A stretch of DNA of 11,273 nt from an uncultured Lachnospiraceae bacterium (GTDB lineage Bacteria > Bacillota > Clostridia > Lachnospirales > Lachnospiraceae). Of this stretch, positions 6,939-11,273 are shown in pieces (position 1 is the stretch's first letter; each line of letters starts with the position of its first letter). A program made the translations under genes and the position numbers. The notes below the pieces were generated by a model that worked only from the letters and a program-made list of their open reading frames with translations, was not told where the DNA came from and did not search any database. Location: positions 1 to 11,273 of the forward strand of contig CAKRLN010000059.1 of assembly GCA_934359535.1 (NCBI GenBank). Direction: 5' to 3'.

Positions 6939-7090
6939 AATTAGATTGTTCAAAGTGACAAAAATCTTCGAAGACACGCTTCCGCTACGTGTCGCTGGCA
7001 GCGGTACATAAGCGACCAAAGTACGGTCGCTAAGTACCGGCCGCTCCCCAGTGTCTTCTTAATCTTCTTGTCACTTTTCACAATCAAATT
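6939..7090. repeat. Long nested imperfect palindrome (MITE-like or structured RNA)
   Basis: An outer left arm (6939-6977) and right arm (7051-7090) pair with few mismatches. Matching blocks include GATTGT/ACAATC, GTGAC/GTCAC and GAAGACAC/GTGTCTTC. Inside, GGTAC (7003-7007) pairs with GTACC (7034-7038), and AGCGACC (7011-7017) with GGTCGCT (7025-7031) around a 7-base loop. Local alternative hairpins compete: GACACG (6973-6978) with CGTGTC (6988-6993), and CGCT (6993-6996) with AGCG (7000-7003). No ORF lies in it and no T-tract follows, so it is not an ordinary terminator. Together with the terminator at 7129-7173 it accounts for the gene-free stretch 6902-7209. Confidence 0.7.
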
Positions 7091-7128
7091 TAATTTCTAT
7101 AAATTTTGCAACTGTCTATCTAATATTC

Positions 7129-7173
7129 AAAAAGGAGTACCTCCACACGATCGTGTGAAAGGTACTCCTTTTT
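7129..7173. terminator. Bidirectional terminator between ferredoxin gene and asnS
   Basis: AAAAAGGAGTACC (7129-7141) pairs with GGTACTCCTTTTT (7161-7173), giving T-tracts on both strands. The apex is itself a perfect 14-base palindrome, CACACGATCGTGTG (7144-7157). The convergent ferredoxin and asnS genes would both end here. Confidence 0.9.
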
Positions 7174-7209
7174 CGTTTTGTGTCATTCTGAAAACCGTAA
7201 TAGAATGAA

Positions 7210-8601
7210 TTACAGCTCGCAGTTATTGACTGTTCTTGGGAATGGGATAACATCTCTGATATTCCCCATACCGGTTAAATACATCACGCAGCGTTCAAAG
7301 CCAAGTCCGAAGCCTGCGTGCCTTGCAGTTCCGTATTTTCTAAGGTCAAGATAGAATTTATAATCCTCTTCCTTTAAGCCAAGCTCATTGATACGCTCTA
7401 ACAGCTTATCGTAATCTTCCTCTCTCTGGCTTCCTCCGATAATCTCCCCGATTCCTGGAACAAGACAGTCAACGGCAGCTACTGTTTTTCCATCCTCATT
7501 AAGCTTCATGTAGAAGGCTTTAATCTCCTTTGGATAATCGGTTACAAATACCGGGCGTTTATAAATCTGCTCGGTTAAGAAGCGCTCATGCTCGGTCTGA
7601 AGGTCACAGCCCCAGGATACCTTGTAATCGAATTTATCGTTATGCTTGGATAAAATCTCAACTGCTTCAGTGTACGTAACTCTTGCGAAATCGTTGCTTA
7701 CGACATTGTGCAGACGGTCAAGCAGTCCCTTATCGACAAAATTATTGAAAAATGCCATCTCTTCCGGAGCATTTTCAAGTACATAGTTAATAACGTATTT
7801 TAACATGCTCTCAGCAAGGATCATATCATCCTCAAGATCTGCAAATGCGATCTCCGGCTCGATCATCCAGAACTCTGCTGCATGGCGTGTAGTATTGGAA
7901 TTCTCGGCACGGAAGGTCGGTCCAAAGGTGTAGATATTCTTAAATGCCATCGCATAGGTCTCACCATTTAACTGACCGGATACAGTAAGGTTGGTTGGTT
8001 TTCCAAAGAAGTCCCTGGAATAGTCAACGCTTCCATCCTCGTTTTTCGGAATATCCTTTAAGTCCATTGTTGTAACCTGGAACATCTCTCCTGCGCCCTC
8101 ACAGTCACTTCCAGTGATCAGTGGTGTGTGTACATAGACAAAATCCCGCTCCTGGAAAAATTTATGGATCGCATAAGCACATAAAGAACGGACACGGAAT
8201 ACCGCTTCAAAGGTATTGGTTCTCGGTCTTAAATGTGAGATTGTTCTTAAATATTCAAAGGTATGGCGTTTTTTCTGAAGTGGATAATCTGGTGTCGATG
8301 CGCCCTCGATCTCAACCCTCTTTGCCTGAATCTCAAATGGCTGTTTGGATTCCGGTGTCGGAACAAGCTCACCGGTTACGATAACCGCTGCACCGACATT
8401 GATCTTCTGGATATCGGCATAATTCTCAAGCCCATCGGCATACACAACCTGGATCGGCTCAAAAAAGGTACCGTCATTGACAACGATAAATCCGAAATTT
8501 TTCGAATTACGGTTGCTTCTGACCCAGCCTCCGATCGTTACTTCCTGGTTTTCATATTTCTTCTGATTGCGGAAGATTTCTCTGATATTTGTTAATTCCA
8601 T
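7210..8601 (-). CDS. asnS: Asparagine--tRNA ligase
   Basis: This 463-residue class II aminoacyl-tRNA synthetase joins asparagine to tRNA-Asn using ATP in the cytoplasm. An N-terminal OB-fold anticodon-binding domain (about 18-98) includes [11 protein letters not shown]. The catalytic domain follows. Motif 1 is around 145-165 with [19 protein letters not shown]. Motif 2 is [19 protein letters not shown] (230-248). Motif 3 is GFGLGFERC (430-438). The length and the GEMF/HAAEFWM signatures fit AsnRS rather than AspRS. It ends in the characteristic IPFPRT segment. The ATG at 8601 has an AAGGAG ribosome site 8 bases upstream. It starts 48 bases after the stop of the upstream lipoprotein gene with no terminator between, so they may share a transcript. 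Having AsnRS implies direct Asn-tRNA charging. Confidence 0.97.
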   Translation of the reverse strand: MELTNIREIFRNQKKYENQEVTIGGWVRSNRNSKNFGFIVVNDGTFFEPIQVVYADGLENYADIQKINVGAAVIVTGELVPTPESKQPFEIQAKRVEIEGASTPDYPLQKKRHTFEYLRTISHLRPRTNTFEAVFRVRSLCAYAIHKFFQERDFVYVHTPLITGSDCEGAGEMFQVTTMDLKDIPKNEDGSVDYSRDFFGKPTNLTVSGQLNGETYAMAFKNIYTFGPTFRAENSNTTRHAAEFWMIEPEIAFADLEDDMILAESMLKYVINYVLENAPEEMAFFNNFVDKGLLDRLHNVVSNDFARVTYTEAVEILSKHNDKFDYKVSWGCDLQTEHERFLTEQIYKRPVFVTDYPKEIKAFYMKLNEDGKTVAAVDCLVPGIGEIIGGSQREEDYDKLLERINELGLKEEDYKFYLDLRKYGTARHAGFGLGFERCVMYLTGMGNIRDVIPFPRTVNNCEL

Positions 8602-8649
8602 CTTCGTTTCTCCTTCTGATCCCCTTAATTCTATACTTCTGGTTTCCGT

Positions 8650-9864
8650 TTATTCGGCCTCTGTTGTCTCTTCTGCTGCATCCTCGCTTGCGTTCTCTGT
8701 CACATTGGCTTTCTCAACAACATAAGAAACAGCCTTGTTAATACGGTAAGCATTCTCTAAATAGCTCTTTCCATCCTTCTTATCGCCATTTCCAAAATAG
8801 CTGTATACCGCATCAGCATCGCTTCCGTACTGGGATGTGCTTACATAGTTATCAACAAATTCTTTAAAGCCATCCTCATCGACCTCAATGTTCTGCTTAT
8901 CTGCGATTGTAAGGAAAATAAGTTCTTCCTTGACCTGATCCTCAAGTGTTGACTTAAACTGTTCCTTCTGTTCATCGATACTTGTACCCTGACTGGATAA
9001 ATAGCTTTCGAAATCCTGTGTATCCGTCTCATATTGTTTTCCGACGATCGCGATTGTATCATCCACGCGCGCATTCAAATATTCATCCGGAACCTCAACC
9101 TCACTGGAGGCAAGCAGCTTCTTACGGATCTCCGATACAATTGCGCTCTGCTTCTTGGAATTCGCCTGATATTCCAGATAAGAACGGATATAATCCTTAA
9201 ATTCCTGTACGGTATTTAACTGATAAGACTCGGAAAACTGCTCCTTGATCGCATCATCAGAAAGTGTATCAAGCGTTACCGGTGTATAAATACCATTAAT
9301 CTTAAATTCAAAGGTTGTCTCTTTTCCTGCAAGATCGCTGGACTGATAATTCTCCGGGAACGTCACATTGCTTGATACCGTATCTCCCTTTTTCGCACCG
9401 ATCAGTCCGGCAGAAAATCCATCAATATATGTTGTTCCGGATTTCACATCCTTATTGTTATCCACATCGATCAGAACATCTGTTGCAGCTCCATTATCAA
9501 ATGCCTCACCGTCTAAATATCCGGTATAATCCACATTGACATAATCGCCTGCCTGAACTGTATCACGGTCAGTTACCTCTTTCGAGCTTAAGCCATAACT
9601 GTTTAATACAGACATTGCCTGATTCTCTACAGCCTCATCGGTTACGGAATAATCGCCCGTAATGGAGATATCCATTCCTTCATAATTTCCAAGCATCGTT
9701 ACCTGTTTGGACGCATCAACTGTAATTTTTGCACTCTCTAATCCGCTTCCTGTCTCCCTTGCGGACTCGGTAGCCTCTGTATCACCTTTTCCATTTCCGC
9801 AGCCGGTGGTAAAAGCTGCTGCCATTGTCATGCACAGTAAAAGTGCAATCACTTTTTTCTTCAT
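8650..9864 (-). CDS. Exported FKBP/trigger-factor-like lipoprotein (peptidyl-prolyl isomerase)
   Basis: The 404-residue precursor starts MKKKVIALLLCMTMAAAF and has a lipobox ending in TTGC, so Cys22 should be lipidated and the protein anchored outside the membrane. A Gly/Ser/Thr/Glu linker follows. An FKBP-type domain (about 106-192) contains GDYVNVDYTGYLDGEAFDNG and a conserved FSAGLIGAKKGD. A trigger-factor C-terminal-like chaperone domain occupies about 195-385, with an acidic tail. The ribosome-binding N-domain of cytosolic trigger factor is absent, as expected for an exported folding catalyst in a PrsA-like role. The frame is open to an ATG at 9924. The start at 9864 is chosen because it gives a clean signal peptide and has an AAAGG ribosome site. 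It is followed by asnS. No convincing promoter was found upstream. Confidence 0.9.
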   Translation of the reverse strand: MKKKVIALLLCMTMAAAFTTGCGNGKGDTEATESARETGSGLESAKITVDASKQVTMLGNYEGMDISITGDYSVTDEAVENQAMSVLNSYGLSSKEVTDRDTVQAGDYVNVDYTGYLDGEAFDNGAATDVLIDVDNNKDVKSGTTYIDGFSAGLIGAKKGDTVSSNVTFPENYQSSDLAGKETTFEFKINGIYTPVTLDTLSDDAIKEQFSESYQLNTVQEFKDYIRSYLEYQANSKKQSAIVSEIRKKLLASSEVEVPDEYLNARVDDTIAIVGKQYETDTQDFESYLSSQGTSIDEQKEQFKSTLEDQVKEELIFLTIADKQNIEVDEDGFKEFVDNYVSTSQYGSDADAVYSYFGNGDKKDGKSYLENAYRINKAVSYVVEKANVTENASEDAAEETTEAE

Positions 9865-9957
9865 AATCAATACCTTTCTTACTTCCATTGGCTGCTGTTC
9901 GTAGCAACCTAACTCTACTAACATACCATAAACACACCAAAAATAAAAGGGATTCCG

Positions 9958-9986
9958 TTGATTTTTCCAGTAATCAATGATACAAT
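9958..9986 (+). promoter_or_regulatory. Promoter of the membrane-anchored protein gene
   Basis: -35 TTGATT (9958-9963) and -10 TACAAT (9981-9986) have a 17-base spacer. The AAAGGAGG ribosome site (10002-10009) and the ATG at 10017 follow closely. Confidence 0.72.
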
Positions 9987-10016
9987 ATTATCCAGCGAAA
10001 AAAAGGAGGAGTACCC

Positions 10017-10523
10017 ATGCACCCAGTTACCATCGTATTGCTTGTGATTGCGATCATCCTGATTGCGGTTACAGTTGCTTTATATTTCTTCGGAAAAAAA
10101 GCACAGAAACGAAAAGACGAACAGGACGAACAGCTCGCAGCGGCAGCACAGAGTGTTACCATGCTGATTATAGATAAGAAGCGACTCCGTATTAAGGATT
10201 CCGGTCTTCCTCAGCAGGTCATCGACCAGACACCGAAGTATCTGCGCCGTTCCAAGCTTCCAATCGTCAAAGCCAAGATTGGTCCTAAGATCATGACCTT
10301 GATCGCAGATGAACAGATCTTTGACGAGATTCCGCTTAAGAAGGAAGTAAAAGCAACTGTCAGTGGCCTTTACATCACTCAGGTACGCGGACTCCGCGGA
10401 CCACTTGAGAAGCCACAGGGCAAGAAGAGCTTCCGTGCAAAGCTTCAGGAGAAATACAATAAGGCAAATGCCGAACTGAAAGCTGAGAAAGAAGCATCGT
10501 CCAAAACGAAAAAAAAGAACTAA
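10017..10523 (+). CDS. Small membrane-anchored protein of unknown function
   Basis: This 168-residue protein is not one I can assign to a characterised family. Residues 4-25 form one strong transmembrane helix, followed by a Lys/Arg-rich stretch (27-34). That predicts the rest to be cytoplasmic. The soluble part (about 45-130) looks folded. It has a short beta-like segment VTMLIIDKKRLRI, a Pro-containing helix LPQQVIDQTPKYLRR, and IGPKIMTLIADEQIFDEIPL. The last 35 residues are highly basic and Lys/Glu-rich, with a KTKKK end suited to RNA, ribosome or membrane contact. The ATG at 10017 has an excellent AAAGGAGG ribosome site and its own promoter. The gene is monocistronic, with a terminator directly after it. 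It is divergent from the lipoprotein gene. Confidence 0.85.
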   Translation: MHPVTIVLLVIAIILIAVTVALYFFGKKAQKRKDEQDEQLAAAAQSVTMLIIDKKRLRIKDSGLPQQVIDQTPKYLRRSKLPIVKAKIGPKIMTLIADEQIFDEIPLKKEVKATVSGLYITQVRGLRGPLEKPQGKKSFRAKLQEKYNKANAELKAEKEASSKTKKKN

Positions 10524-10527
10524 AAAG

Positions 10528-10565
10528 AACCGCTTTCCAATTCACATTTCGAATGGAAAGCGGTT
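10528..10565. terminator. Bidirectional terminator between convergent genes
   Basis: AACCGCTTTCC (10528-10538) pairs perfectly with GGAAAGCGGTT (10555-10565). The stem continues imperfectly through ATTC/GAAT. T-tracts follow on the plus strand (10564-10568) and on the minus strand (10526-10522). It serves the membrane-protein gene and the DUF1934 gene. Confidence 0.92.
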
Positions 10566-10573
10566 TTTCTATT

Positions 10574-11032
10574 TTACTTCTTCTCTTTTACAATATGGAA
10601 ACGTTCATCCCCTTTTTCATTGACATTTAAGAAAATGTGGCAGTCTGCCGCATGCTCATAATTCACCTCAAGAGAATAATCCACTTCAACATGCAGCTGG
10701 CCATCCGTCTCCTTCATATCAATCCGGCTTGTATCAATACCAATCTGAAGACTTCCATAAGGGGTATGATAATAAGTCACATTTTTCCGGTTTTTCTGGA
10801 AGATCATGTGCGTGCTTGTCACACCCTTTTTCGTAAGCTCCATACAGTCTTCCCCGATTTTTATCATATTTTTTCCAGGGCTTTTTGCGCCTTCTACCAC
10901 TTCCTCATACAGAAGATAATGCTTTCCATTTTTCAGGTAATATTCCCCGGAGGTAATCACTTCAACCGGCTCTCCATCCAGTTCCTCAGCAAGCTGAATG
11001 CCGCTGATCGAAATCAATACATCTTTTGTCAT
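10574..11032 (-). CDS. DUF1934 family protein (YwiB-like, calycin-type beta-barrel)
   Basis: This 152-residue cytoplasmic protein has the DUF1934 pattern. It opens with DVLISISGIQ, then EPVEVITSGEYYLKNGKHYLLYEE. A central block, MELTKKGVTSTHMIFQKNRK, precedes TYYHTPYGSLQIGIDTSRI, and the strand VEVDYSLEVNYEHAADCHIFLNV closes the protein. Family members are predicted eight-stranded beta-barrels and the function is unknown. The length is normal for the family. The ATG at 11032 has an AGAGGA ribosome site 8 bases upstream and a promoter at 11083-11112. In other Firmicutes DUF1934 genes often lie near argS; that gene is not seen here. The cited family is confident, the role is not. Confidence 0.88.
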   Translation of the reverse strand: MTKDVLISISGIQLAEELDGEPVEVITSGEYYLKNGKHYLLYEEVVEGAKSPGKNMIKIGEDCMELTKKGVTSTHMIFQKNRKNVTYYHTPYGSLQIGIDTSRIDMKETDGQLHVEVDYSLEVNYEHAADCHIFLNVNEKGDERFHIVKEKK

Positions 11033-11082
11033 AATCTCTTTCCTCTATCCTGTCATCACGTTTTAAATCCGCAGAATCTCGT

Positions 11083-11112
11083 ATTCTACCGTTCACACGC
11101 GCCATTCGTCAA
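11083..11112 (-). promoter_or_regulatory. Promoter of the DUF1934 gene
   Basis: On the minus strand, -35 TTGACG (11112-11107) and -10 TAGAAT (11088-11083) are separated by 18 bases. It lies directly after the stop codon of the upstream partial gene, whose transcript shows no obvious terminator. Confidence 0.6.
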
Positions 11113-11115
11113 CTA

Positions 11116-11273
11116 TTATATGTCAGTCCCATCAAAATCGCAATGGCTTTTCAAAAAATCCAAAAGCTTCGAATGCACCTCATAATTTCCATTCCGGAAT
11201 ACATCCTCATACTCCTCCGGTGAAAGCACCTCTTTTAACACCTCTCCAGACTGCTCATCAACCTCATATACAC
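11116..11273 (-). CDS. 3' end of an unidentified gene (partial, runs off the window)
   Basis: The last 51 codons of a minus-strand gene are open from the window edge to TAA at 11118-11116. The frame begins VYEVDEQSGEVLKEVL and ends DFLKSHCDFDGTDI. The piece is acidic, has ordinary codon use and looks like real coding sequence. An SPEEYEDVF segment and a terminal helix are visible, but they do not identify a family. It lies just upstream of the DUF1934 promoter. Confidence 0.65.
   Translation of the reverse strand, partial: VYEVDEQSGEVLKEVLSPEEYEDVFRNGNYEVHSKLLDFLKSHCDFDGTDI

Noticed and set aside
9865..9924. An N-terminal extension of the lipoprotein to an ATG at 9924.
   Set aside because: It would bury the signal peptide behind 20 residues. 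The ATG at 9864 has a ribosome site and gives a normal lipoprotein signal.
10637..11185. A 182-codon plus-strand open frame.
   Set aside because: It is antisense to the DUF1934 gene, the promoter region and the partial gene. No ribosome site was seen and the composition is Ile/Phe/His-rich, as for a shadow frame.

Overview
The window looks like chromosomal DNA from an anaerobic Firmicute, most likely a Lachnospiraceae-type Clostridium relative. This rests on moderate GC, strong AGGAGG-type ribosome sites, and the gene families present: DUF815 ATPase, ABC-F protein, an exported trigger-factor-like lipoprotein, DUF1934, and a Crp/Fnr regulator beside an unusual ferredoxin. No plasmid, phage or CRISPR genes are visible. 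The species cannot be named from this sequence.

Layout. A tRNA-Glu(CTC), cut by one base at the left edge, is followed by its own terminator (1-105). A two-gene minus-strand operon comes next: DUF815 AAA+ ATPase, then an ABC-F ATPase (3543 down to 229). It has a good promoter at 3599-3627 and a terminator at 188-220. A redox-type module fills 3731-6901. A Crp/Fnr regulator (minus) and a dicluster-type ferredoxin (plus) are arranged around a shared control region at 6096-6167. A 546-residue AAA-ATPase/PD-(D/E)XK protein lies between that control region and the regulator. A 308-base gap (6902-7209) holds a long nested palindrome and a bidirectional terminator. After it come asnS and an exported FKBP/trigger-factor lipoprotein (minus), a small membrane-anchored protein (plus), a DUF1934 protein (minus) and the 3' end of an unidentified minus-strand gene.

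The most striking feature is the AAA-ATPase/nuclease gene. It sits exactly between two identical 17-base copies of a ribosome site plus ATG (4397-4413 and 6057-6073). In hand-counted samples its GC is about 38%, against about 53% in the flanking regulator and ferredoxin genes. The simplest reading is that a roughly 1.66-kb single-gene cassette entered at the start codon of the Crp/Fnr gene. It took over the original promoter, ribosome site and ATG, and left a fresh ribosome site and ATG for the regulator, so both genes stay translatable.

Working together: the Crp/Fnr protein plausibly binds a 5-N6-5 palindrome (6118-6133). That site overlaps the -35 of its own transcript and lies at about -41.5 from the predicted ferredoxin start, which is the geometry of autorepression plus class II activation. 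The inserted ATPase gene would now be under the same control. These regulatory points are inferences from spacing and motif, not demonstrated.
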